A stretch of DNA of 64,000 nt, taken from the NCBI RefSeq assembly GCF_001457035.1, contig NZ_KQ758621.1, forward strand, positions 62,001-126,000, given 5' to 3'. Below are positions 9,177 through 17,213 of this stretch, piece after piece; position 1 is the first letter of the stretch, and each line of letters begins with the position of its first letter. This DNA is from Fictibacillus enclensis (lineage in GTDB: Bacteria; Bacillota; Bacilli; Bacillales; Fictibacillaceae). The notes below the pieces were generated by a model, which worked only from the letters and a program-made list of their open reading frames with translations, made no database searches and was not told the origin of the DNA. The translations under genes were made by a program, and so were the position numbers.

Positions 9177-9710
9177 TCAGGTGGCGATCATCACCCAAAT
9201 GGATAATGATGCATCACTCCCAGGATTTACATACCGGTGCGGCGTCGTACTGGAAAAGTGGATGCTGTCACCTTCCTGAAGGTGAATTTCCTGATCACCC
9301 AGTATGACGATCAGCTCACCCTGAAGCACAATGCCGCACTCCTCACCAGAATGTGCAACCAGTTCGGCCTCCTTCATCTCGCCGGCCTGAATTTCCACCA
9401 TAAGAAAATCCAGCTTTCCGCTGCGGTTGGGGGTCAGCTGATGGTACCTTACCTTTTCGTCCGACAGCTGAATCTTCCGGCGCTGGTTCTTCCTTACAAC
9501 CAACCGATCCTCATCCACCCCTTCAAAAAGATAGGTTAGAGGAACGTTGAGGCAAGTGCATATTTTCCAAAACGTGCTCACTGTCGGGTCCACCAGTCCC
9601 CGCTCGATTTGAGACAGCAGGCTTGAGCTTAAGCCAGTTTGTGCCGCTAACGCCTGAAGTGTAAAATTACGCTGCTTTCGCAGTTCCCTAAGCCGCTCCC
9701 CTTGAATCAA
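9177..9710 (-). CDS. XRE-family regulator with C-terminal cupin domain
   Basis: The 177-residue protein has an N-terminal XRE helix-turn-helix (residues 5-60; LQALAAQTGLSSSLLSQIE) and a C-terminal cupin (about 95-175; EECGIVLQGEL and EGDSIHFSSTTPHRY). This architecture is typical of small-molecule-sensing repressors such as PuuR/SutR types. The start is TTG at 9710, 8 nt after GGAGGAGG. It follows the ABC ATPase gene by 15 nt and is therefore the last gene of the dipeptidase/peptide-importer operon, which it most likely controls. The ligand is unknown; a dipeptide or amino acid is plausible. Confidence 0.88.
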   Translation of the reverse strand: MIQGERLRELRKQRNFTLQALAAQTGLSSSLLSQIERGLVDPTVSTFWKICTCLNVPLTYLFEGVDEDRLVVRKNQRRKIQLSDEKVRYHQLTPNRSGKLDFLMVEIQAGEMKEAELVAHSGEECGIVLQGELIVILGDQEIHLQEGDSIHFSSTTPHRYVNPGSDASLSIWVMIAT

Positions 9711-9725
9711 TGTGATTCCTCCTCC

Positions 9726-10664
9726 CTATCCTTCACGATAGCACGCTACACCATGCTCTTCGGTGATGGCTTCGAATGCAGGGGCTTTTAAGCAAGCTTC
9801 CATCCGGAAGGGACAGCGGTCAAAAAATCCGCACGCCTCCTCCCCCGTTTCCATTTCAGAAGGAGGAGCAAAGCTTAACACCGGCCCTTTCTCCCTAAAA
9901 ATACTCGGCAGTGAGGATAAGAGAATCTTTGTGTACGGATGGCGTGGAGATTCAAACAGCTCACGGGCCGGGCCGGATTCCACAATTCGTCCCTTATACA
10001 TGACTGCGATCACATCACACATGTACCGGATGACCGACATGTTGTGGGAAATGAACAGGTATGTTAAATTTCGCTCATTTTTCAGTTCCTTCAGCAGGTT
10101 AAGCACCTGTGCCTGAACCGAAACATCAAGGGCGGAAGTCGGTTCATCGAGAACGATAAAAGATGGGTCGGTAATGAGTGCCCTGGCAATGGCAATCCGC
10201 TGCCGTTGTCCGCCGCTAAACTCATGGGGATAGCGGTCAAGATGTTCAGCCTTCAGACCCACCCGCTTCATTAGCGAAGTGAGCCGTTCCCGTCCGCCTT
10301 TTTCCTTTCGCTCTCTGCTGCCAAGCGCCAAAAGCGGTTCAAGAATGATTTCTTTGACACGCATCCGCGGGTCAAGAGAAGATTGCGGATCCTGAAAAAC
10401 GGTCTGAATATCACCGGGACGGGGACGCATGAATTTCTTCTTTTTCCAAAGCGGTGTGCCCTCAAAGTGAATGCTGCCCTCAGACGGCATCTCCAAACCA
10501 ATCAGCATCTTACCAAGCGTACTTTTACCGGATCCCGATTCGCCCACAAGACCGACAACGCTGCCTTTTTTTACGGTAAGATTGGCATCAACGACCGCCC
10601 TCACCGATTGTTTTCCTTTATGAAACGATTTATCTACAGAATGAAAATCGATGAGTGTGTTCAA
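9726..10664 (-). CDS. Peptide ABC importer ATPase, DppF/OppF type
   Basis: A 312-residue ATPase: Walker A GESGSGKST, Q-loop, signature FSGGQRQRIAIARAL, Walker B FIVLDEPTSALD, and the C-terminal oligopeptide-type extension with Cys-rich FFDRCPF that ends these ATPases. It pairs with the DppD-like ATPase to drive peptide import. The start is TTG at 10664: it overlaps the TGA stop of the upstream gene (TTGA) and has AAGGAGGG 7 nt before it, indicating translational coupling. An in-frame longer form from 10685 lacks a ribosome site. Confidence 0.9.
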   Translation of the reverse strand: MNTLIDFHSVDKSFHKGKQSVRAVVDANLTVKKGSVVGLVGESGSGKSTLGKMLIGLEMPSEGSIHFEGTPLWKKKKFMRPRPGDIQTVFQDPQSSLDPRMRVKEIILEPLLALGSRERKEKGGRERLTSLMKRVGLKAEHLDRYPHEFSGGQRQRIAIARALITDPSFIVLDEPTSALDVSVQAQVLNLLKELKNERNLTYLFISHNMSVIRYMCDVIAVMYKGRIVESGPARELFESPRHPYTKILLSSLPSIFREKGPVLSFAPPSEMETGEEACGFFDRCPFRMEACLKAPAFEAITEEHGVACYREG

Positions 10665-11626
10665 TGGGTATCCCTCCTTAACCAACAGGCAGCTGAGCGG
10701 TTAGTTGATACAAGTTCCAGGGCCGGAGCGGAAACGCCGCAAATGTCCATCGCTTTCGGACATCTCGACGCAAAGGCACAGCCGGCAGGACGGTTTTGTA
10801 AATCAGGAACTTCACCCGGAATGGCCTTAAGCGGCTCTCCGGGATCCGCGAGATCAGGCAGAGCATGGAGCAATGCCTCGGTATAAGGATGCGAAGGAGC
10901 ATTCAGCACCGCTTCCGTTATCCCTTCTTCCACTACTTCTCCCGCGTACATCACCATCACCCGGTCACACACATTTGACACCACGCCCAGATCATGGGTG
11001 ATTAGCAGCACGGATGTGCCCCGCCTGTCATTCAGCTCTTTTATCAACTGTAAAATTTCCTTTTGAATCGTCACATCAAGTGCGGTTGTCGGCTCATCCG
11101 CGATCAAAAGGTCAGGCGGTGCGGACATCGCCAGGGCGATCACAATCCGCTGCCGCATACCGCCGCTCAGTTCAAATGGATACTTTTTGGCCACAAGTTC
11201 GGGGTCATGGATGTGAACTTCTTTTAACGCTTCGATTGCAAGCTTGCAGGCTTGCCTTTTCGATACACTCCGGTGCCGTTTGATCACTTCAGCCAGCTGA
11301 TTGCCGACCTTCATTGTCGGATGCAGGGCCGTCATTGGCTCCTGAAACACCATGCCGATTTTCTTGCCCCGCAGGCTCTGCATTTCTTTTGGACCAAGCG
11401 TTAAAAGATTTTGCCCCGAATATGAGATTTCACCATTTGAAATGTTGGCATTCGAGCCAAGCAGTCCAAGGATGGATAGTGCGGTGACCGATTTTCCCGA
11501 TCCTGATTCACCAACAACGCCAAGCACCTCCCCTTTTTCAATCGAAAGGCTGACATTGTTCAGTGCTCTGACTTTTCCTCTCATGCCTGTAAAATCCACG
11601 CACAGATCTTTCAGTACGAGTACCAT
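10661..11626 (-). CDS. Peptide ABC importer ATPase, DppD/OppD type
   Basis: A 321-residue ATPase with Walker A GESGSGKS, signature LSGGMRQRIVIALAM, Walker B LLIADEPTTALD and the C-terminal oligopeptide ATPase tail (PAGCAFASRCP). ATG 11626 is preceded by TAGGAGGG, whose TAG is the stop of the upstream permease gene; longer in-frame starts fall inside that permease. Fifth gene of the VanX-type dipeptidase operon. Confidence 0.91.
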   Translation of the reverse strand: MVLVLKDLCVDFTGMRGKVRALNNVSLSIEKGEVLGVVGESGSGKSVTALSILGLLGSNANISNGEISYSGQNLLTLGPKEMQSLRGKKIGMVFQEPMTALHPTMKVGNQLAEVIKRHRSVSKRQACKLAIEALKEVHIHDPELVAKKYPFELSGGMRQRIVIALAMSAPPDLLIADEPTTALDVTIQKEILQLIKELNDRRGTSVLLITHDLGVVSNVCDRVMVMYAGEVVEEGITEAVLNAPSHPYTEALLHALPDLADPGEPLKAIPGEVPDLQNRPAGCAFASRCPKAMDICGVSAPALELVSTNRSAACWLRRDTH

Positions 11627-11636
11627 GATGTCCCTC

Positions 11637-12518
11637 CTAGCGTCCGGCTTTCGGATCCAAAATATCACGGATTCCGTCACCAATTAGATTGAGCGATCCT
11701 GCAGATAAGAAAAGGAACAGGCCTGGAAAGGTCGGGTACCACCAAAAGTCCAGCAGGTACTTCCAGCCAATGCTGATCATGGCTCCCCATTCCGGTGTTG
11801 GCGGCTGGGCCCCGAGACCAAGGAAGCCAAGCGTCGCAATCATGAGAATCGCATCACCGACATCAAGCGTAGCCTGAATAACGACAGGAGAAACCGAGTT
11901 AGGCACAATGTGCTTGCCGATAATGCGCCATGGATTGATTCCAAACGACTGGGCGGACTTCACGAACAATTTTTCACGGAGCACAAGCGACTCCCCACGG
12001 GCCAGGCGGACATAGACCGGGATTTTTACAATGGCAATGGCGAGCATGGCGTTTTGCAGGCTCGGCCCTAATGCTGCCGCCAATGCCATGGCCAGAATCA
12101 GCGTTGGAAAGGCCATCACCATGTCCATGATCCGCATGATGATCACGTCAATCACACCGCCAAAGTAGCCGGAAACGGTGCCAATCAGGATTCCTATTAC
12201 ACTTGCCATGATAATGACCGTAATGCCGACTCCCAGAGAAATTCGTGCACCATACAAAATTCTTGTTAAAATGTCCCGGCCGACTTCATCGGTTCCAAAC
12301 CAATGATGAAGAGAAGGACCCAGAAACTTTTGCGAGATATCGACCTGAGTGGGGTTATAAGGTGTGAGAATGGGAGCGATCAGCGAGCACAGAACGATCA
12401 CACCCAAAATCCCCAATCCTGCCCAGGTCATCTGATTTTGTTTCAGCTTGTACCAAAACGGCCGGACCGAGGTAATCGGCTTCGGCTGGCTCGTTTCCGT
12501 TTGCAGTGGTGTTTCCAT
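11637..12518 (-). CDS. Peptide ABC importer permease, DppC/OppC type
   Basis: A 293-residue inner membrane permease. It begins with the DppC-type N-terminal helix (QMTWAGLGILGVIV), then LIAPILTPYNPTQVD, GTDEVGRDILTRILYG, and the BPD_transp_1 domain with an EAA-like loop (SAQSFGINPWRIIGKHIVPN). It ends ...IRDILDPKAGR, the usual C-terminus of DppC proteins. ATG 12518 has AGGAGG 6 nt upstream. It forms the channel with the DppB-like protein encoded just upstream. Confidence 0.91.
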   Translation of the reverse strand: METPLQTETSQPKPITSVRPFWYKLKQNQMTWAGLGILGVIVLCSLIAPILTPYNPTQVDISQKFLGPSLHHWFGTDEVGRDILTRILYGARISLGVGITVIIMASVIGILIGTVSGYFGGVIDVIIMRIMDMVMAFPTLILAMALAAALGPSLQNAMLAIAIVKIPVYVRLARGESLVLREKLFVKSAQSFGINPWRIIGKHIVPNSVSPVVIQATLDVGDAILMIATLGFLGLGAQPPTPEWGAMISIGWKYLLDFWWYPTFPGLFLFLSAGSLNLIGDGIRDILDPKAGR

Positions 12519-12528
12519 AACCGACCTC

Positions 12529-13533
12529 CTATCCTTTGATTTGCGGATCAAGAACATAATAGGTGAGATCCACAATCAGGTTAATGATTACATAGCCGAC
12601 CGCAATCAACAGTGTAAAGCCCATCATCGCAGGAAAATCAAGATAGGCGATTGAGTCGACCACATATTTTCCCATGCCTGGCCAGCCGAAAATGGTTTCT
12701 GTCACGACCGCTCCTCCCAAAAGGGATCCAAAGGAAATGCCGACAACCGTTATAGTGGGGATGAGCGCATTCCTGAGCGCGTACCGGAAAAAGAGAAACG
12801 GTCCGTGGATTCCGTTGGCAATCGCCGTACGAATGTATTCCTGTTCCATGATTTCCAGCATGCTCGCACGCACCTGGCGGGTAATCACGGCCAGTTGTGC
12901 GTAAGAAAGCACGATGGCCGGCAGCAAAATATGATGGAGACTGCTTTTTAACGCCACCATGTCCCCACTGAGCAAGCTGTCAACGATATACAGACCGGTT
13001 ATGTGTGTCGGAGGATGAATGTTCATATCCAATCGCCCGTTTGCAGGAAACCAATTTAAATAGCCATAAAAAATAAGGATGATCACAAGCCCGCTCCAAA
13101 ACACGGGAGTAGAAACCCCGCCGATGGAGAAAATCCGGCTGGCATGGTCCCAGAAGCTGTTCTTTTTAACCGCCGCTAGAACACCAAGGGGGATGCCGAT
13201 CGCCAAAGCAAAGATAAAGGCAATGATGGCCAGTTCCATGGTCGCCGGGAAAAAGGCTTCCAGGTCATCGATCACCGGCTTTTGCGTACGGATCGAAGTG
13301 CCAAGATCTCCGCTTAAAATGCCTTTCATGTACGTTTCATACTGAATGAAAAGAGGCTGGTCCAGCCCGAGCTGCTGCCGTACCTGCTGCAGTGTTTCCT
13401 CATTCGCACGCTGCCCCACCATCATCCGGGCAGGATCGCCCGGAATGACATGCGACAGCAAAAAGGAGATAAGGGTGACACCAAACACCACAAAAATCAG
13501 GAGTCCCAGCCGGTTAATAATCATTTTCTTCAT
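12529..13533 (-). CDS. Peptide ABC importer permease, DppB/OppB type
   Basis: A 334-residue permease with the DppB N-terminal signature (LSHVIPGDPARMMVG, LGLDQPLFIQY), six membrane helices and the cytoplasmic EAA loop (RTAIANGIHGPFLFFRYALRN). The C-terminus YVLDPQIKG is canonical. ATG 13533 is 8 nt after GCGGAG; a GTG three codons upstream is less well placed. Lies 21 nt downstream of the binding-protein gene. Confidence 0.91.
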   Translation of the reverse strand: MKKMIINRLGLLIFVVFGVTLISFLLSHVIPGDPARMMVGQRANEETLQQVRQQLGLDQPLFIQYETYMKGILSGDLGTSIRTQKPVIDDLEAFFPATMELAIIAFIFALAIGIPLGVLAAVKKNSFWDHASRIFSIGGVSTPVFWSGLVIILIFYGYLNWFPANGRLDMNIHPPTHITGLYIVDSLLSGDMVALKSSLHHILLPAIVLSYAQLAVITRQVRASMLEIMEQEYIRTAIANGIHGPFLFFRYALRNALIPTITVVGISFGSLLGGAVVTETIFGWPGMGKYVVDSIAYLDFPAMMGFTLLIAVGYVIINLIVDLTYYVLDPQIKG

Positions 13534-13554
13534 GGTTAACACTCCGCTTTTTGG

Positions 13555-15147
13555 TTATTTGGACATATCTGCAAGGTTGTACATGCTCTCAAGCATCGGA
13601 TTATACACAAACCCTTTCACATCTTTGCTCATAGGCATCAAGAAGTCCTTTTGGTACAGAAGAATATAAGGAGCATCATCAATCACGGTGTCCTGTGCTT
13701 CCTGATACAGCTTCTCGCGCTGTTTGGCATCATTTAAGGTAGCCGCTTTTCTCAGCTTCTGATCGACGGCATCATTTTTATAAAACGCGCGGTTTCCGGC
13801 CAGTCCGAAGTTTTTGGAATCGTACCAGTAGTTCATGAATGCATACGGATCACCAAAGTCAGGGCTCCACATGCCAAGCGCCAGATCAAACTCGCCTTTG
13901 TCCATCATTTCCCGCGAGGTCGCATACGCTACTTTTTTCAGGTTGACTTTAACGCCGATGTCCTTTAGATTGGACTGAATGGTCAGTGCTTCTGTTTCCC
14001 ACCATGTTTTGTTGTCCGAATACAAAAGGTCGAGGCTGAGATTGGAAACTCCCGCTTCTTTCAGCAATGCTTTAGCTTTATCCTTGTCATACGTATACTG
14101 CTTGGCCTGGTCGTCATGGCCCCAGAGTCCTTTTGGAATCGGTCCGCGCATCTGAGTTCCGTAACCCTGCTGCACCGCATCAATCAGTTTGTCGTAATCA
14201 ACGGCATAACTGAGCGCCTGGCGGACTTTTTTATTTTTCAGCGCCTCATTGCCCTTGGTCGAATTCACGTAAACATATTCAACAAGCAAGCTCGGTTCCT
14301 GAAGCAGCTTCGCGTTTTCAATCTTTTTCACCGCGTTGATCTGATCGACCGGAATACCCTCGGCGATATCAATTTCTCCTTTTTCCAGCTGAAGACGCTG
14401 TGCGGAAGGATCAGCTACGATTTTAAAATAGACTTTTTTGAAGGAAGGCTTCTTGGAGGCATATTTGTTTTGATCCAGCCTTACATACTCACCCTTTTTC
14501 CATTTGGCCAGCTTGTACGGACCGCTTCCCATCGTGGCGGTGGCCAGATAGTTTTGGCCCATGTCGCCGTTTTCTTCATGGTCCATCACTTTCGGATTGA
14601 CGATGCTTCCATAGTTGGCTGCCAGTGTCGAGATAAAAGGCGGGAAATTTTCTTTGAGTGTGAAGACCACCGTCGTTGGATTCTCTGCTTTAATGTTTGA
14701 AATCACACTAAATACTTCAGATGGACCTTTGCCGATTTTTTTGAGGCGTTCAAAGCTCTTTTTGACAGCATCCGCATCAACCGCTGTCCCGTCGGCAAAC
14801 TTATGTCCCTCGTTTAAATTGAACGTCCAGGTTTTCCCGTCCTTGCTCACTTTCCATTCTTTGGCCAGTCCGGGTTTGACCTTCGTGCTTCCTCCGTCAT
14901 ATTCCACAAGACGTTCGTAGGCCGGATATGTAAGTTTCCATGCGGAATTATCCATCGTTACAGCCGGATCGATCGTCCCCTGTTCTGCTGTTGTCGCAAT
15001 GGTTAAAACATCCTTGCCGCTTGCCGCTTCTGAATGGGAGTCGGAACCTTCGCCGCCCGACGGCTTGGCGTTTGAATTCTTTACACAGGCCGATAACAAC
15101 GCAACAATCAGCACGGCAATCAGCAATATACTCATTTTCTTTTTCAT
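13555..15147 (-). CDS. Peptide-binding lipoprotein of ABC importer (family 5)
   Basis: A 530-residue solute-binding protein. A lipoprotein signal peptide ends LLSAC with lipidated Cys21, followed by a Ser/Gly-rich linker. The body is the SBP_bac_5 fold (TIDPAVTMDNSAW, LAKEWKVSKDGKTWTFNL, VRQALSYAVDY). It captures di- or oligopeptides outside the membrane for the DppBCDF-like machinery. The adjoining VanX-type dipeptidase suggests that the cargo includes D-Ala-D-Ala or other wall-derived peptides; this is inference. Start ATG has GGAGG upstream. Confidence 0.9.
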   Translation of the reverse strand: MKKKMSILLIAVLIVALLSACVKNSNAKPSGGEGSDSHSEAASGKDVLTIATTAEQGTIDPAVTMDNSAWKLTYPAYERLVEYDGGSTKVKPGLAKEWKVSKDGKTWTFNLNEGHKFADGTAVDADAVKKSFERLKKIGKGPSEVFSVISNIKAENPTTVVFTLKENFPPFISTLAANYGSIVNPKVMDHEENGDMGQNYLATATMGSGPYKLAKWKKGEYVRLDQNKYASKKPSFKKVYFKIVADPSAQRLQLEKGEIDIAEGIPVDQINAVKKIENAKLLQEPSLLVEYVYVNSTKGNEALKNKKVRQALSYAVDYDKLIDAVQQGYGTQMRGPIPKGLWGHDDQAKQYTYDKDKAKALLKEAGVSNLSLDLLYSDNKTWWETEALTIQSNLKDIGVKVNLKKVAYATSREMMDKGEFDLALGMWSPDFGDPYAFMNYWYDSKNFGLAGNRAFYKNDAVDQKLRKAATLNDAKQREKLYQEAQDTVIDDAPYILLYQKDFLMPMSKDVKGFVYNPMLESMYNLADMSK

Positions 15148-15207
15148 TGTTTTCCTCCATAACCCTTATTTTTATAAACTAAAAACAGTTATGCCGATTC
15201 TCGCTGT

Positions 15208-15873
15208 CTACCTTTCAATTCCGTAATACAAAATGGAGCCGCCTGTCGCGTTCGCCCACCTCTTGTTGCCATAATCGTAATGCCACCACTCTTCTGAATT
15301 GGACACAAAGCCCGCGTTTTCCATCACCTGCCGCAGCAAGCGGCGGTAGTCACGGATGGTTTTTTCCTGCGGGCTGAGACTCGCCTTTCGTTCATACCAT
15401 TCCAATTGCGCTTTTTCGGTAAAATCGTCAAAGCCGGTTCCCATGTCGATCCAGCCCTGATCGTTGGCGAGCGTAAGGTCAACGGCTCCGCCGGTTAGAT
15501 GGGGCGACGGCTTCATCAAGTCCCGGGTGGGAATGGCTACATATTTGGAAATTTCAATCTGCATTTCTTCTGGGGTGAGTTGTTGATCTTCGAGGTCTTT
15601 TTTAATGGTTTCATAGATGGCAAGCTGCGTTTCATAGGACCGCCAGCCGTCAAGGACGACCAGCTTCAGGCCAGGCGGCAGCTGTTCCGCCGCGTTGATG
15701 AGTTTTTCCACTGTTCCGTTTCGCAGAAAACAATCATTCTCCGAGCCGGGCAGATGGTTGTGGTAATAGAATGGATACACTTCAACCCTGAGGGACACAC
15801 CCGTTAAGGAGATCAGGGGCTCTTGCTGTGGTGCAGAGGGCGTGTTTGAATCTAAGTTGTGCATTTCCGACAA
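15208..15873 (-). CDS. VanX/DdpX-type D-Ala-D-Ala dipeptidase (M15D)
   Basis: The 221-residue protein has every zinc and catalytic residue of VanX: Arg78 in DGWRSYE, His125 and Asp132 in SPHLTGGAVDL, Glu195 and His198 in EEWWHYDYG. It hydrolyses D-Ala-D-Ala in the cytoplasm. No vanA/vanH ligase or reductase is nearby, so a resistance role is unlikely; the operon (dipeptidase, binding protein, two permeases, two ATPases) mirrors the E. coli ddpXABCDF arrangement for using D-Ala-D-Ala as nutrient. Start TTG at 15873 is 5 nt after GGGGTGG; an internal ATG (15864) is 14 nt away. A promoter with TTGTCA and TTTAAT, spacing 17, lies upstream. Confidence 0.9.
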   Translation of the reverse strand: MSEMHNLDSNTPSAPQQEPLISLTGVSLRVEVYPFYYHNHLPGSENDCFLRNGTVEKLINAAEQLPPGLKLVVLDGWRSYETQLAIYETIKKDLEDQQLTPEEMQIEISKYVAIPTRDLMKPSPHLTGGAVDLTLANDQGWIDMGTGFDDFTEKAQLEWYERKASLSPQEKTIRDYRRLLRQVMENAGFVSNSEEWWHYDYGNKRWANATGGSILYYGIER

Positions 15874-15916
15874 ATACTTCCACCCCTTTTTAATAAATTG
15901 AATATTCTTACAATAT

Positions 15917-15945
15917 ATTAAATATAATGATACTGTTTATGACAA
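15917..15945 (-). promoter_or_regulatory. Candidate sigma-A promoter of the dipeptidase operon
   Basis: Minus-strand TTGTCA (15940-15945), 17 nt, TTTAAT (15917-15922), 44 nt before the TTG start. The flank is very AT-rich, so other -10 registers are possible. Confidence 0.45.
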
Positions 15946-16091
15946 AATATTGCAATGTGTTAAATAGAAAAAGAAGGGGAGATTATCTGACAAGCAGGGG
16001 AGGGGGCGAAGTGTGCCGGTAGTTTACATAATATGGTTTTGGCGAGTAATCATTGATTTCGGCTTGTAACCTCCACCGCTCCAAAAAGCAA

Positions 16092-16113
16092 AAAGGCCTC
16101 CCAAAAAGGAGGC
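16092..16113 (-). terminator. Intrinsic terminator after kinase relic
   Basis: GCCTCC/GGAGGC stem with a TTTTT-rich loop, followed on the minus strand by CTTTTTGC. It still serves the relic that ends at 16137. Confidence 0.75.
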
Positions 16114-16136
16114 TATTTCACTTAAAATCTATTAAA

Positions 16137-16307
16137 TTACAGCCCAAATTCTTCTTTTATCCTTCTGGCCGTCTCTTCTGCACTCAACTTCGTATTATTC
16201 ATCCGCAATGATTATGAAACAAATTTCAGATCCGTCATCTTTGCCAGCTCATACCCCACCGTCATCTTCCCGACAGCCTGCGGGCCAAACAACAACACAT
16301 ATTTCAT
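16137..16307 (-). pseudogene. P-loop nucleotide/shikimate-kinase-like relic, internally deleted
   Basis: ATG 16307 opens a clear N-terminal P-loop (FGPQAVGKMTVG at residues 7-18) that stops after 31 codons at TAA 16212-16214. Three codons later, in the same frame, reading resumes with MNNTKLSAEETARRIK and ends at 16137, which looks like the C-terminus of the same AAA/kinase family of about 170 residues. The middle of the gene is missing, so the product cannot work. The ribosome site GGAGGAAAG and the terminator remain. Confidence 0.72.
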
Positions 16308-16364
16308 AGCGGCTTTCCTCCTGATGTTTTTCTTACCTCGCATTCTTTTTTCAACTGATAAGAT

Positions 16365-17054
16365 TTATTTTAAGGACAAGTTTACAGCTTCCAATGCATG
16401 TATGTTCGTCGTATCAAACAGAGGAACGGACGAATCCTCGGGCTTGATCAATAGGCCAATTTCTGTACAGCCTAAAATAATTCCTTGAGCACCTGATTCG
16501 ATTAATCCTTGGATCACTTTTTTATATTCATCCTTTGCATATTGACGAATGTTCCCCAAACATAATTCTTCGTAAATCACCCTGTTTACCATTTCTCTTT
16601 CCGTTTCTTTTGGCACAATTACCTGTATACCTTTACTCTCCAAACGTGATTTATAAAAATCCTGCTCCATTGTGTACCTGGTGCCAAGTAAGCCAACTGA
16701 ATGTAAGCCGTTCTCTATGATTCGGTCCGCTGTTGCATCTGCGATATGTAAAAGAGGAATGTTAACTGATGCTTGAATGGCATCTATCACTTTGTGCATG
16801 GTATTCGTGCAAATGACAATAAAGTCAGCTCCGCCTTTTTCTAAAGAACGTGCAGCATTACTCAACACTTCACCCGCCTTTTGCCATGCTCCTTCTGACT
16901 GATAACGTTCAATTTCTTGAAAGTCAACGCTATATAAAATGCACTTGGCCGAATGTAAGCCTCCTAATCTTCGCTTGATTTCCTCATTCATCATCCGATA
17001 ATATTCAGCGGAAGATTCCCAGCTCATTCCACCAATAAGACCAATCACTTTCAT
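16365..17054 (-). CDS. Aspartate/glutamate racemase-family protein
   Basis: A 229-residue member of the two-domain Asp/Glu racemase family. Both catalytic cysteines are present: Cys82 in ICTNTMHK and Cys about residue 195 in ILGCTEIGLL; the N-terminus IGLIGGMSWESSAEYY is the YgeA/RacX signature. These enzymes racemise amino acids, often with broad specificity, without cofactor. D-amino acids would suit the adjacent D-Ala-D-Ala dipeptidase operon, but there is no direct link. Single gene; start ATG with GAGAGG upstream. Confidence 0.85.
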   Translation of the reverse strand: MKVIGLIGGMSWESSAEYYRMMNEEIKRRLGGLHSAKCILYSVDFQEIERYQSEGAWQKAGEVLSNAARSLEKGGADFIVICTNTMHKVIDAIQASVNIPLLHIADATADRIIENGLHSVGLLGTRYTMEQDFYKSRLESKGIQVIVPKETEREMVNRVIYEELCLGNIRQYAKDEYKKVIQGLIESGAQGIILGCTEIGLLIKPEDSSVPLFDTTNIHALEAVNLSLK

Positions 17055-17084
17055 TTTATCCTCTCCATAACCCGCTTCATTTTT

Positions 17085-17163
17085 TCCAAATATCTTCAGT
17101 ACACAAAAAATCCACTCAACTACTTTCTTTTCTACTCAGATAAATCCTTTTTTACACACAAAT
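17085..17163 (-). repeat. Degenerate 20-21-bp repeat relic downstream of an MFS terminator
   Basis: On the minus strand, directly after the T-run of the MFS terminator, three blocks TGTGTAAAA, TGAGTAGAA and TGAGTGGA recur at 20-nt spacing. They resemble the GTGAGTAA core of the arrays at 44822-44947 and 54679-54804, but in-frame stops and indels are present. It may be a decayed member; support is weak. Confidence 0.3.
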
Positions 17164-17202
17164 AAAAAAACCGGACTCCATTCCAACGAGTCCGGTTTTA
17201 GA
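17164..17202. terminator. Bidirectional intrinsic terminator
   Basis: ACCGGACTC and GAGTCCGGT form a 9-bp stem with T-runs on both strands. It terminates the MFS gene ending at 17214 on the minus strand. Confidence 0.92.
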
Positions 17203-17213
17203 ATTTCATTAAA

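Noticed and set aside
15208-15873. Vancomycin resistance cassette
   Set aside because: Only the VanX-type dipeptidase is present; no vanA/vanH ligase-reductase or VanRS pair is nearby, and the genomic setting is a peptide importer operon.
16018-16075. TTACnnGCC-type pair after the kinase-relic terminator as another 21-bp array
   Set aside because: Only two units with 20-bp spacing and no shared core with either family.
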